Of a stretch of 64,000 nucleotides of DNA, positions 35,934-45,833 are shown piece after piece. The stretch lies in NCBI GenBank assembly GCA_049840935.1, contig JASGJA010000010.1:124001-188000 (forward strand), written 5' to 3'. Every line of letters begins with the position of its first letter. Within the stretch, counting starts at the first letter, position 1. Position numbers and translations under genes: made by a program. Origin of the DNA: Mesorhizobium_G sp049840935 (GTDB taxonomy: Bacteria; Pseudomonadota; Alphaproteobacteria; Rhizobiales; Rhizobiaceae). The notes beneath the pieces are model-generated. The model worked only from the letters and a program-made list of their open reading frames with translations, was not told where the DNA came from and did no database searches.

Positions 35934-35959
35934 ATAGACCGGAACGCCGCTACGTTCAA
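35931..35959 (-). promoter_or_regulatory. Candidate nfuA promoter overlapping the Irr box
   Basis: On the minus strand TTGAAC (35959-35954), 17 bases, then TATTTT (35936-35931). The -10 shares three bases with the Irr box, which also covers the expected transcription start. Confidence 0.55.
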
Positions 35960-36057
35960 GCCCGTGGCCGCTTATATATGGCATCTGCGGGCATTATCAC
36001 AGGCTGATCGCGCGAAATAGGGCACCCCCTCATCCGCCTGCGAAACCGCAAGGCTCA

Positions 36058-36549
36058 CTAAGTCAGGCTGTCGATCTCTTCATCGGAGAGATTCATCGGC
36101 ACGACGGTAACGGGGATGGGAAACGCCGCCGCCTTGCCTGCAATCGAGGCGACCAATGGGCCGGGGCCTTCCTTGTTGCCGCCTGCGGCCAACACGAGGA
36201 TGGCAATATCCTGATCGTCTTCGATCAGCTTGTGTATTTCCTCGGTCGCCTTGCCTTCGCGCACGACCAGTTCCGGCTCAATACCCAGCGTGGCTCTGAT
36301 TTTGGCAGCCGCTGTATCCAACGCTGCATTCGCCGTCGCCGTAGCTTCCTCGCGCATGATGCGTTCCACACCAAGCCATTGTTGGAAGTCGGTAGGATCG
36401 ATCACATAGAGCAACACCACGACACCATTGGTGTTCAATGCGCGCTTTGAAGCATAGGCGATTGCGCGCTCGCATTCGGGCGTATCGTCGATAATCGCCA
36501 GAAACTTGCGTCTGTGTCCGACCTCGCGGCTCAGTCGTTTGGATACCAT
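36058..36549 (-). CDS. Universal stress protein
   Basis: A 163-residue UspA-family protein. The N-terminus FLAIIDDTPECERAIAYASKRA is characteristic and the body has the expected alpha/beta pattern, but the G-x2-G-x9-G-S/T ATP loop near the end is reduced (VLAAGGNKEGPGPLVASIAG), so nucleotide binding may be altered. The ATG at 36549 was chosen over upstream codons that would lengthen it with unrelated sequence. It lies 84 bases after trpS on the same strand. Confidence 0.85.
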   Translation of the reverse strand: MVSKRLSREVGHRRKFLAIIDDTPECERAIAYASKRALNTNGVVVLLYVIDPTDFQQWLGVERIMREEATATANAALDTAAAKIRATLGIEPELVVREGKATEEIHKLIEDDQDIAILVLAAGGNKEGPGPLVASIAGKAAAFPIPVTVVPMNLSDEEIDSLT

Positions 36550-36633
36550 GGAATCAGGTTTTCCAGTGTCGCTATTTCGCGGCAATCTGCCACCGGCCCG
36601 GCCCGCTCGCAAGCGGGCCGATTACCCGGCTTA

Positions 36634-37701
36634 TTAGTCCTGCAACAGGCCGATGATCGAGCGCACATCATGCATGGTGGCCTCGGCCAGCGCGCGGGCG
36701 CGGTCGCCCCCGTCGCGCAGAACGCCGTCCACATAGGCACGGTCGGCGCTGATGCGGCGCATTTCCTCGGCAATCGGAGCCATCGTCACCACGGCAAGCT
36801 CGGCCAACGCAGGCTTGAAGATGGAAAACTGCGTGCCACCGAATTCCTTCAACACCTGCTCCTTGCTGATGTCAGCCAACCCCGCATAGATCCCAACGAG
36901 GTTTTCCGCCTCCGGCCTGCCCGCCAGCCCGTCGACTTCGCTTGGCAATGCATCGGGGTCCGTCTTTGCCTTCTTGATCTTTTTCGAGATGGTGTCGGCG
37001 TCGTCCGTCAGGTTGATGCGCGACAAGTCCGACGGGTCAGACTTCGACATCTTCTTGGAGCCGTCCCGCAGCGACATGATGCGCGCGGCTGGGCCACCGA
37101 TCACCGGTTCGGTGATAGGGAAATATCCCGTCACCGTTTCGTCGCCGACCTTCATTTCCACGCCCAGATTGCGCGCGGCAATGCGCTCCGAAAAGTCATT
37201 GTTGAACTTTTGCGCAATGTCGCGGGTCAATTCGAGGTGCTGCTTCTGGTCTTCACCGACCGGCACGTGCGTCGCGCGGTAAAGCAGAATATCTGCCGCC
37301 ATCAGGCTCGGATAAGCAAGTAGACCGAGCGAGGCGTTTTCACGATCCTTCCCGGCCTTGTCCTTGAATTGCGTCATGCGATTCATCCAGCCGATGCGCG
37401 CGACACAATTGAATATCCACGCCAGTTCCGCGTGTTGCATAACGCGGCTCTGGTTGAAGACAATGTGCTTTTGCGGGTCGATACCCGAAGCCAGAAACGC
37501 TGCCGTAATCGAGCGCGTCTGGTCTTCCAGATCGTCATGGACGAGCTGTGCCGTCAGCGAATGCAGATCCACGACGCAGTAAATGCAGTCGAAATTATCC
37601 TGCAAGGCAACGAAGCGCCGGATTGCGCCGAGATAGTTTCCGAGATGAAGATTGCCGGTAGGCTGGACGCCCGAAAAAACGAGCGGTTTAAAGGCAGACA
37701 T
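36634..37701 (-). CDS. trpS: Tryptophanyl-tRNA synthetase
   Basis: A 355-residue class I synthetase. GVQPTGNLHLGNYLGAI carries the HIGH-equivalent near residue 20 and KKMSKSDPSD the KMSKS loop. DLHSLTA and PVGEDQKQHLELTRDIA are also signature pieces. The ATG at 37701 gives the standard N-terminus. It follows murJ by 78 bases in the conserved glnD-murJ-trpS-usp order of Rhizobiales. Confidence 0.97.
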   Translation of the reverse strand: MSAFKPLVFSGVQPTGNLHLGNYLGAIRRFVALQDNFDCIYCVVDLHSLTAQLVHDDLEDQTRSITAAFLASGIDPQKHIVFNQSRVMQHAELAWIFNCVARIGWMNRMTQFKDKAGKDRENASLGLLAYPSLMAADILLYRATHVPVGEDQKQHLELTRDIAQKFNNDFSERIAARNLGVEMKVGDETVTGYFPITEPVIGGPAARIMSLRDGSKKMSKSDPSDLSRINLTDDADTISKKIKKAKTDPDALPSEVDGLAGRPEAENLVGIYAGLADISKEQVLKEFGGTQFSIFKPALAELAVVTMAPIAEEMRRISADRAYVDGVLRDGGDRARALAEATMHDVRSIIGLLQD

Positions 37702-37779
37702 GTCAATTCCTCGTGGCTTGTGGAGGGCCGTTTCGCGCGCGGCGAAAATCGCGTGCGGCTTATGGCGCAAGCGGTGTCG

Positions 37780-39379
37780 TCAATCAAGCTCGTTGTTGGC
37801 AGCAGGCGCTGTGCCAGCCTTGCGCCGAACGCTGCGCCGGATCATCCCGATGTCGGCCCCGCCAATCGCGAAAGCCGCCACGAAATAAACAAGTGCGCCG
37901 CAAGCTGTCAGTATCAGCAGCGCGGGAGCCTGTGTGTGCAGCCTCACACCGCTGTGCAGATAAGGCGCAAGCAATTCGCTGCCATACCACAGCACGCCCG
38001 CCATTATTGCTGAGGCGAGGAACAGGCGTGGAATCCGTTTCAGCAGCCCGCTATCCTTTCCCCAATGTCCGCGCCGCAGCAGCGTGACAAACAGCATTGT
38101 TGCGTTCAGCCAGCCGGAAACCACCGACGCCACCGCTATCCCCGGTGCGCCCATGCGCGGCAGCAAAGTGATCGCTAGCGCAAGGTTCACACCCACAGAG
38201 ATCGCCGCGTAGATCATCGGCGTACGCGTGTCTTCGCGCGCGAAGAAGCCCGGCGTGAAAGCCTTGATCAAAACGAATGCAGGCAACCCCAGCCCGAAAA
38301 TCGCAAGAATTGCGGAGACGGTCGGCGTGCTGTTCGTCGCTGCGAATTGCCCACGCTCGTAAAGCACGCGCACAATTGGTTCGGAAATCACCACCAGCGC
38401 TGCCGCCGCTGGAAGCGTGAGAAACAGCGTAAACTCGACCGAGCGGTTCTGCAGATTTGCCGCCTCCGTCATATTGTTGGCTTTCAGCGCGCGTGCCAGT
38501 TCCGGTAGCAGCACGATTGCGACTGCGATGCCAACCACGCCGAGTGGCAACTGATAGATGCGGTCCGCATAGGCGAGCGAAGAAACGGCGCTGCTGACAC
38601 CGGAAGCAATCGCGGTGCCGACCAGCGTGTTGATCTGGGTAATGCCACCTGTCACCGCCGCCGGCAGCGCCAGCAGCAACAGCCGTTTCACATTCGGGGT
38701 CAGATGCGGACGCCGGAAGCCAATGGAAATGCCCGCATTGCGCACCGCTGCCCCAGACAATTCCAAGCTGCACGACCCCCGCCGCCAAAACACCCCATGC
38801 CAGCGCATAACCGATGTCGAAATCGGTCATGCCATAGTACCAGGCGTAAGCCAGAACAGAGATCAGGATGATGTTGAGAAACACAGGCGCGACCGCCGCA
38901 GCAAAGTAGCGGCGCAGCGAATTGAGCATTCCGCTCATCATTGCCGCCAGCGACATGCAGATCAGGTAGGGGAACATGATCGTCGCCAGCCGCACGGTCA
39001 TGTCGAACTTCTGCGGTTGGTCAGCGAAGCCCGGCGCAACGCCGTATCGCACAATCAACGGCATGGACAATTCCATGATGATCGTCAGTACCAGCAGCGT
39101 GGTAAACAGCACGCCGAACACTTCTTCCGAAAAGCGCTTGGCTCCGTCCGTACCGTTCGCCTCGATCTCCTTGGCAAACAGCGGCACGAATGCCGAGTTG
39201 AACGCGCCCTCAGCAAACAGCCGCCGGAACGTGTTCGGAAACTGAAATGCAGCGTTGAACGCATCTGCAATCGGGCCTGTGCCCAGCGCCGCAGCCATGA
39301 ACATCTCGCGCGTAAAGCCGAGTATTCGGCTCATCAGCGTGCCGGACGCAACCGTGGCAAATTTCTTGACGAGGCTCAT
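37780..39379 (-). pseudogene. murJ: Lipid II flippase MurJ, one single-base insertion
   Basis: A multi-spanning MurJ/MviN flippase for peptidoglycan precursors. Start ATG at 39379 gives SLVKKFATVASGTLMSRILG. After WGVLAAGVVQLGIVW the frame shifts: four C on the plus strand at 38751-38754 appear to be one too many. Removing one joins to AAVRNAGISIGFRRPHLTPN and the second half. The repaired protein is 532 residues, standard length. Since MurJ is normally essential, sequencing error is more likely than true loss. Confidence 0.9.
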
Positions 39380-39410
39380 GAGGAACAATCTACGCTATGC
39401 AAAATCACGC

Positions 39411-42207
39411 CTATTTCCCCGCCGTCGATGCGCGCGCTTTTTCGGCAGGCTTATCGCGACTTCCGGCAAGTGCTTCAAGCAGGCACGTCTGAATGGCTTT
39501 CTGCCGGGAGGGGTTTTCGATCTTCTGACCAGTCAGGTCGGTCACGTAGAACGTATCGATCACCTTTTCCCCAAAAGTCGTGATGTGCGCCGATGCGATG
39601 TCGAGCGACAAATCTGACAGCGCCCGCGTTATTTCTGACAGCAAGCCGGCGCGGTCCAACCCCTCCACTTCGATAACCGAAAAGCGATTGGACAATGAAT
39701 TCCGGATCGCGACGCGCGGCTCGATCACAAAGGCTTTCGCCCCCCGCCGCAGTTTGGTGCGCTTCTCAATAATGTCGGGCAGCCAGCTTTTGCCGCTCAG
39801 CGCATCCTCGATCAGCCGCCCGACGCGCTCGCCCCGGCGCAATTCGTCCTCATCGCGCTCGAACTCGCGCGCAATCAGGATCGTATCGAGCGCGCGCCCA
39901 TCCGATGTGGTGAACACCTGCGCATCTACAATGTTGCCGCCCGCCGCCGCGCACGATCCGGTAATGACCGGAGAGCAGGCGCGGGTGGTCCTGAGCCAGA
40001 ACCGTAATTTCCGTCACTGCCTCGAAGCGATGTACCTTCACCATGGTGGAGACTTTTTTGTCATGCTCGTCGGCGTCGCGGATAAATTCTGCATGGCGAA
40101 CCTGATCGGCGAGATCCACAGTCAGCAGATAATTATCATAGTGCAGGGCGGCATATTTCGCGCCTAGCCCACGCGGCCAGCCGTTAAGCGCTTCCTCAAG
40201 CTGCGTGCGGGCGGATTGCGTGCGCTCGGCACGCGACACTTCCGAGAATCCGCCTGTCAGCAGCAGTTCCGTCTCATAATAGAGCGTGCGCAAAAGCTGA
40301 CCCTTCCAGCCGTTCCACACGCCGGGGCCAACACCGCGAATATCGCAAACGGTAAGGATGAGCAGCAGCTTCAGCCGGTCGACCGACTGCACGATGGATG
40401 CAAAATCATCGATGGTCTTGCGGTCGTTCAGGTCGCGTGTCTGCGCGGTCATCGACATGACCAGATGGTTTTGCACCAGCCACGCCACCAGTTCCGTATC
40501 GGCGGGCGACAATCCCATATGCGGACAGATGCGCCGCACGATGCGCGCGCCGCCTTCCGAATGATCCTCCGGGCGTCCCTTGGCAACATCGTGCAGCAGC
40601 ACGGCCACGTAAAGAACTTCGCGATACCGGCGCAGGCCTGGCATCAGCGTGTGCGAGAGCGGATGAATTTTCGCACCTTCGCCATGCTCGATTTCAGACA
40701 GCACGCCGATGCAGCGGATCAGATGTTCGTCCACAGTATAGTGGTGGTACATCGAGAACTGCATCATCGCGACGATCTTGCCGAATTCGGGTATCAGCTT
40801 GCCGAGCAGCCCGGCCTCATTCATGCGCCGAAGGTTCAGTTCGGGGTTCCGGTCCGACGTCAGAATATCGAGGAACAGCCGATTGGCTTCCTTGTCGCGC
40901 CGCAGGTTCCGATCGACCAGGTTGAGCGAACGCGTCAGCAGTTTCAGCGCGTCTGGATGGAACTCGAATCCGTGCCGGTCGGCAAACCAGAACAGCCGCA
41001 GCATGTTCACCGGATCACGCTTGAACACTGCATCGTCCGAAACATTGATGCGGTGGTTGTCGATGATGAAATCGGATGTGCCGGCAATCTTGCGCTTGCG
41101 CCGCGAGAAGGTCGCGAAAATGCGATTGAAGCCGGGAACGTGTTTCGCCTGCTCCTCTTCCAGCGCGGCGCAGAAAATGCGGGTCAGGTCGCCCACATCT
41201 TTAGCCACGAGGAAGTAGTGCTTCATAAAGCGCTCGACCGCCGAAAGGCCGGGATGGTCGGTGTAGCCCAGCCGCGCGGCGATTTCCCGTTGCAGGTCGA
41301 AATGCAGCCGCTCTTCTGCCTTGCCTGCGAAGAAATGCATGTGGCAGCGCACTGCCCAAAGAAAATCTTCGGCCTTCTTGAACTGCAAATATTCCTGACG
41401 CGTGAAGACCTCTTTTTCCACCAGTTCGGCTGCATCCCGAACCCGGTAGAAATACTTACCGATCCAGAACAGCGTATGCAGGTCGCGCAGCCCGCCCTTG
41501 CCGTCCTTCACGTTTGGCTCGACCAGATAGCGGCTTTCGCCGCCCTTGGCGTGCCGCGCGTCACGTTCGGCAAGCTTCGCCTGCACGAATTCCGGGCCGG
41601 TATTGCGCACGATTTCGTCATCGAACCGGCGCACCAGATCGTCATAGAGCGATCTTTCGCCCCACATGAAACGCGCCTCCAGAATAGAAGTGCGGATGGT
41701 CATATCCGCCTCGGATTGGCGCAGACACTCGTCTACATTGCGCGTGGCGTGACCAACCTTCAGCCCCATGTCCCACAACACGTAGAGCATGTATTCGACG
41801 ATTTGCTCACCCCACGGCGTTTGCTTATAGGGCAACAGGAAAAGCAGGTCGATGTCTGAACCGGGCGCCAGCAGCCCACGCCCATAGCCGCCCACCGCCA
41901 CTATCGCCATGCGTTCAGCCGTGGAAGGGTTTTGCGAGCGATAGACATGCTCCGCCGCGAAATCGTAGAGAGCGCGAATAAGCTCATCCATCAACTGGCA
42001 GAGCCATTCAGCGCATCGCGTGCCATCCCCGGTTTTGATCAAGGTGGCTTCCGCTTCGGCTCGCCCGGCGGCAAGCTCTTCCTTCATGATGCTCAGCACT
42101 TGCGCGCGGATCGCCGGGCTGGACCCGTCGCCACCCGAATGCGCCGTCAAAGCCGTGAGTCTGGAGCGCAACGCATCCGAATTGATAAGGGAATCAGCGG
42201 TGGCCAT
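39411..42207 (-). pseudogene. glnD: Bifunctional PII uridylyltransferase/uridylyl-removing enzyme GlnD, one insertion
   Basis: The nitrogen-sensing enzyme that modifies PII. The nucleotidyltransferase motif GGYGRGLLAPGSDIDLLFL is near residue 107, the HD domain has HDVAKGR and HLVMS, and two ACT domains follow. The frame breaks in the first ACT (LAQDHPRLLS); removing one C at 39968-39969 (plus strand) restores VITGSCAAAGGNIVDAQVFT and the second ACT (VEGLDRAGLLSEITRALSDL). The repaired length is 931 residues, normal for the family. Confidence 0.92.
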
Positions 42208-42323
42208 TCGTACCCGAAAATCTCAACCGGCGCGTGCTATAGACCGTTTCGCCCAAAGCCGAAAGGGCTTGGCTCCATCGCAGGAGAAGGTGCTGGCCAG
42301 TAGATAAAGCTCGCTCCTGAGTT

Positions 42324-43223
42324 TCAATCCTGAGCCAGCGCAGCATCGACATCCTGCGCCAGCGGTATTGATGGCTGCGCGCCAGGTTTCAGGCAAGCCA
42401 GCGAGCCTGCAACCGAGGCGCGCCGCAGCGCGTCTCGCAGCGGCAGGCCCTCATGCAGCCCCGCGCCAAGATAGCCGCAGAACGTATCACCAGCGCCCAC
42501 CGTATCGACGGGATCAATCTTCATTGCCGGAACTTCCAGCACTTCCCTTGGGGATATGGCGATCACGCCATCCTCGCCCAGCGTCACGATAACCGTGCGC
42601 CCGGTGCGATTGGCAAAATCCTTCATCAAATCCGTGCGCGTTTCGCCCTTCAAATGCAGAGTCTTCGCGTACAGATCGAACTCGCTTTCGTTGGCGACGA
42701 CATAGTCCGCCTTTTCCAGCATTGCAGCCGCTTCGATACGAAACGGCGCCGTGTTCAGGATCGAAACCACTCCTGCCGCTCGCGCCGCTTCCAGCGCAGC
42801 GTCTACCGTCTCCAGCGGTATTTCATGCTGGAGCAGCACCAAGCCAGCCTCAATTGGCCGCTTCGCAACATCACCCGGCAGCACGGATGCATTCGCACCC
42901 GGCACCACGGCGATCATGTTCTCGCCCTTGTCGTCGACGAGAATCAGCGCTGTGCCCGTCGCCGCTGCCGACTGGTGCAGCCGCGAGGTATCGACACCAC
43001 CCTGCAGCAAAAGCGCCAATGCTTCGTCGGCAAAGGCATCGCGCCCAACTGCACCTACCATACGTGTTGGAGCGCCCGCTCGCGCCGCCGCCAGCGCCTG
43101 ATTTGCGCCCTTACCACCGGGCGCAGTTTTGAAGCCTGAGCCCGGAACCGTCTCTCCGGGCTTTGGCAATCGCCCGACATTCGCAATCAAATCGAGGTTT
43201 ATGGAACCAATGACGGTTATCAA
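42324..43223 (-). CDS. rbsK: Ribokinase
   Basis: A 299-residue PfkB-family kinase. The N-terminus has VIGSINLDLIANVGRLPKPG, the GG-type substrate motif is PGGKGANQALAAAR, and the ATP/anion-hole motif is DTVGAGDTFCGY with the catalytic Asp. I start it at the TTG at 43223 because GGGAGG lies eight bases upstream and the protein then begins at the family's usual point; the longer reading includes non-homologous residues. It phosphorylates ribose or a related sugar. No ribose transporter is adjacent. Confidence 0.88.
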   Translation of the reverse strand: MITVIGSINLDLIANVGRLPKPGETVPGSGFKTAPGGKGANQALAAARAGAPTRMVGAVGRDAFADEALALLLQGGVDTSRLHQSAAATGTALILVDDKGENMIAVVPGANASVLPGDVAKRPIEAGLVLLQHEIPLETVDAALEAARAAGVVSILNTAPFRIEAAAMLEKADYVVANESEFDLYAKTLHLKGETRTDLMKDFANRTGRTVIVTLGEDGVIAISPREVLEVPAMKIDPVDTVGAGDTFCGYLGAGLHEGLPLRDALRRASVAGSLACLKPGAQPSIPLAQDVDAALAQD

Positions 43224-43285
43224 CGCGGATGCCTCCCGAACAATGCAGAAGGCTATCGCGCCAAACCGCCATGCGCCAGAGGCAT

Positions 43286-44170
43286 CTACCGGCTTGCAGC
43301 CAACTGACCCGCTTCCCAGCCAAGAATGGCGCGCTTGCGCGTCAGTCCCCAATGATAGCCGGTAAATGCGCCAGATTTGCCAAGCGCACGATGGCACGGC
43401 ACCACGAATGAGATCGGATTAGCACCTACCGCGGCCCCTACAGCCCGACTCGCTGCCGGTGTTCCTATCTCGTTTGCAATCTCGGAATAGGCGCGCGCGC
43501 GTCCCATCGGAATTTTCAAAAGTGCTTGCCAGACGCGCACCTGAAAATCCGTGCCAATCAAAACAACCCGCAGCGGCTGGTCCGAACACCAGCGCGAACG
43601 ATCAAAGATGCGGGCCGCATAGGGCGCCGTCGCAGAAATGTCCTCAACATATGTGGCGTTCGGCCAGCGCCCCGACATATCGGCAAAAGCGGCCCGCTCA
43701 TCCCCCGGATCGTTGAAGGACAGCCCAGCCAATCCGCGATCAGTCACCATGATCAGAGCCAATCCAAATGGCGAGATGTGGTATCCATAGCGGATGGTCA
43801 ACCCGCCGCCGCGCGTCTTGTAATCGCCCGGCGACATCGCCTCATGCGTTACAAACAGATCGTGCAAACGCCCCGGTCCCGACATGCCAAGTTCGTAGGC
43901 CGTGTCCAGCAGGGGCAGACCGCTGTCGAGCAGCTTGCGTGCATGGTCGAGCGTCACGGCCTGCAAAAACGTCTTCGGCGAAAGACCTGCCCAGCGTGTG
44001 AACAGCTTCTGCAAGCCGCCCGGCGTTTCTCCCACTTCCTCTGCGAGCGCTTCCAGCGAAGGCTGATCGCGATAATCGAGGCTGATCTTCTCGATCACCC
44101 GGCGGATAATTTCATAGTCGCCACCTTGTGGCGTGATGTCCTTTTCCAGGATTGCGGCTGGCGCATTCAT
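43286..44170 (-). CDS. AraC-domain methylated-DNA-protein cysteine methyltransferase
   Basis: A 294-residue Ada-related protein. Residues ~20-115 form an AraC-type DNA-binding domain (QKLFTRWAGLSPKTFLQ, LLDTAYELGMSGPGRLHDLF). Residues ~120-290 form an O6-alkylguanine methyltransferase with the active-site PCHR at Cys259 (ISFVVPCHRALGKSGAFTGY). The zinc-bearing N-terminal methylphosphotriester sensor of E. coli Ada is missing. It repairs alkylated DNA and may also regulate genes. It precedes rbsK and follows DUF2244. Confidence 0.93.
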   Translation of the reverse strand: MNAPAAILEKDITPQGGDYEIIRRVIEKISLDYRDQPSLEALAEEVGETPGGLQKLFTRWAGLSPKTFLQAVTLDHARKLLDSGLPLLDTAYELGMSGPGRLHDLFVTHEAMSPGDYKTRGGGLTIRYGYHISPFGLALIMVTDRGLAGLSFNDPGDERAAFADMSGRWPNATYVEDISATAPYAARIFDRSRWCSDQPLRVVLIGTDFQVRVWQALLKIPMGRARAYSEIANEIGTPAASRAVGAAVGANPISFVVPCHRALGKSGAFTGYHWGLTRKRAILGWEAGQLAASR

Positions 44171-44235
44171 GGCTGATTCTCCTTTTCAGCCAATATCGCG
44201 ATACGAACGACGCAAAACCACCCGATTTACGCCGA

Positions 44236-44730
44236 TCAACGCCCGCGAGCGCGCAAAAGCGCTGCCCCGAACGCCTTAGCAAAGCTTTCACGATCATCGG
44301 GGTTGAGAAAAGAGCCTATCGGCACGCGTTGCCCCTGCCCTTCGACGGTCATGCTGGTGATTCCGATCACATCATGCCGGGCAATGCTGAACCGCGCCCA
44401 GAATGGATTGAACAAATGTTCCTCGCTCTTGCCGGACGATGCCACCTTGCGAATATCTACCCGCGTGCGTGACACGGAAACCTCCTCATGCACCCGCGCT
44501 GCCCGGTAATTCGCCTTGAACGCGATGTAGAGCAAAAGCACATCTAGCCCAAAAAAGCCGAACACCGGCCAAGCGCCATGCGCGAGGAAAAATGCCCCGG
44601 TCGTGAGCCATCCTGCTCCCAACGTAAGCATCAAAATGAGAAAACCCTTGCGACCGAGCGAGCGATGCGGCGTCAGCAGCGCGCGGAAAAACGGCTCCTC
44701 TGCAGGCAAGGTCGATATTGTATCGCTCAT
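44236..44730 (-). CDS. DUF2244 family membrane protein
   Basis: A 164-residue protein with two adjacent helices near residues 28-70 (LILMLTLGAGWLTTGAFFLA, FGFFGLDVLLLYIAFKA), followed by a soluble domain with WARFSIARHDVIGITSM and PIGSFLNPDDRESFAKAFG. This is the DUF2244 layout; function is unknown. ATG 44730 or 44739 could start it, and neither has a strong ribosome site. It diverges from nth, whose start is only 22 bases away, so a compact shared control region is implied. Confidence 0.85.
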   Translation of the reverse strand: MSDTISTLPAEEPFFRALLTPHRSLGRKGFLILMLTLGAGWLTTGAFFLAHGAWPVFGFFGLDVLLLYIAFKANYRAARVHEEVSVSRTRVDIRKVASSGKSEEHLFNPFWARFSIARHDVIGITSMTVEGQGQRVPIGSFLNPDDRESFAKAFGAALLRARGR

Positions 44731-44751
44731 GAAGCGCATTATAGAGGTCGC

Positions 44752-45505
44752 ATGGCCGATCCAAAAGTTAAAATAGCCGGGCGACCCGCAAAATCTGTAC
44801 GCGCGCCGCGCAGTGCTTATACGCGTGCCGAAGTGGCGCGAAATGTTCCACCGCTTTTCCCTGCAAAGGCCAGAGCCTCGCGGCGAACTCGAATATGTGA
44901 ACCCATTTACCCTTCTCGTGGCCGTGGTTTTATCAGCACAGGCAACGGACTCCGGCGTCAACAAAGCAACGCGCGGGCTTTTCGCTGCAGCCGATACACC
45001 CGCAAAAATGCTCTCGCTCGGCGAAGAAAAAGTGGCGCAGTACATCCGCACCATCGGCCTGTGGCGCAACAAGGCGAAGAATGTAGTCGCGCTTTCGCAG
45101 GCCCTGATTAACGACCACGACGGCGTGGTTCCTGCCGACCGGGACGAACTGGTCAAGCTGCCAGGCGTTGGCCGCAAAACGGCGAACGTGGTGCTCAACA
45201 TGGCCTTCGGTCAGCCGACCATGGCCGTCGACACTCATATTTTCCGTATCGCTAACAGGATCAAGCTTGCACCGGGTGCGACGCCGGATGCGGTTGAACG
45301 CCATCTGCTCAAGGTCATCCCAGCCGAATACCTGTTGCACGCACATCACTGGCTGATCTTGCACGGACGCTATGTGTGCAAGGCTCGCAAACCCGACTGC
45401 CCCGCCTGCATCATCGCCGATCTGTGTAAGTGGGAGGACAAGACGAATTCGGTCGCAGCCCCGATCATACCGCTTGAGCCAACAGGCTTTGCGCCGCTCA
45501 TTTGA
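44752..45505 (+). pseudogene. nth: Endonuclease III, one single-base insertion
   Basis: A base-excision-repair glycosylase/lyase. The first 29 codons (ADPKVKIAGRPAKSVRAPRS) are in one frame and the catalytic body in the next; dropping C near 44839 joins AYTRAEVA to EMFHRFSLQRPEPRGELEYV. The body has LPGVGRKTANVVLN (helix-hairpin-helix with catalytic Lys), VDTHIFRIANR (catalytic Asp) and the [4Fe-4S] pattern C-x6-C-x2-C-x5-C at the end. Repaired length is 250 residues. An internal GTG/ATG start could still yield a near-complete enzyme. Confidence 0.9.
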
Positions 45506-45507
45506 CT

Positions 45508-45526
45508 TGTATCGCGATGCGATACA
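45508..45526. promoter_or_regulatory. Palindromic operator of higBA
   Basis: TGTATCGC, GAT, GCGATACA: eight-base perfect inverted arms around a three-base spacer, 15 bases upstream of higB. It begins two bases after the nth stop codon, and a TTGACT partly inside that stop could be the -35. It is the natural binding site for the HigA antitoxin. Confidence 0.75.
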
Positions 45527-45541
45527 CGCTACACATATAGA

Positions 45542-45820
45542 ATGATTATTGGCTTTCGTCACAAGGGGCTGAAAATTCTATATGAAACAGGCTCGACAAA
45601 AGGCGTTAGGGCCGATCATGCACCCAAGCTAAAACGCATTCTCGCAGCACTCGATGCCGCAACCAAACCTGAGGAAATGGACTTTCCTGGTTATCGGCTA
45701 CACCTTCTGCAGGGCGATCTCGCCGGACATTGGGCGGTAACTGTTAACGGCAACTGGCGAGTGACTTTCTGTTTTCATGCTGCTGACGTCGAATTGGTAG
45801 ATTATCTGGATTATCATTGA
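45542..45820 (+). CDS. higB: HigB-type toxin (RelE/ParE superfamily)
   Basis: A 92-residue RelE-superfamily toxin. The family block is clear: HAPKLKRILAALDAA, YRLHLLQGDLAGHWAVTVNG and NWRVTFCFHAADVELVDYLD. It starts at an ATG shortly after the palindromic operator, and the antitoxin gene follows 13 bases later; toxin-first order is the rule for HigBA. It would cut ribosome-bound mRNA when free. Confidence 0.92.
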   Translation: MIIGFRHKGLKILYETGSTKGVRADHAPKLKRILAALDAATKPEEMDFPGYRLHLLQGDLAGHWAVTVNGNWRVTFCFHAADVELVDYLDYH

Positions 45821-45833
45821 AGGCTGGAACATT

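Noticed and set aside
36020..36057. CCCCTCATCCGCCTGCG segment as a Rhizobiales intergenic repeat
   Set aside because: Only a short fragment resembles such repeats and no second clear copy is visible in the window.
40216..41859. 547-codon open frame opposite glnD
   Set aside because: It lies wholly antisense to the conserved glnD gene and its translation resembles no family; such shadows are common in GC-rich DNA.
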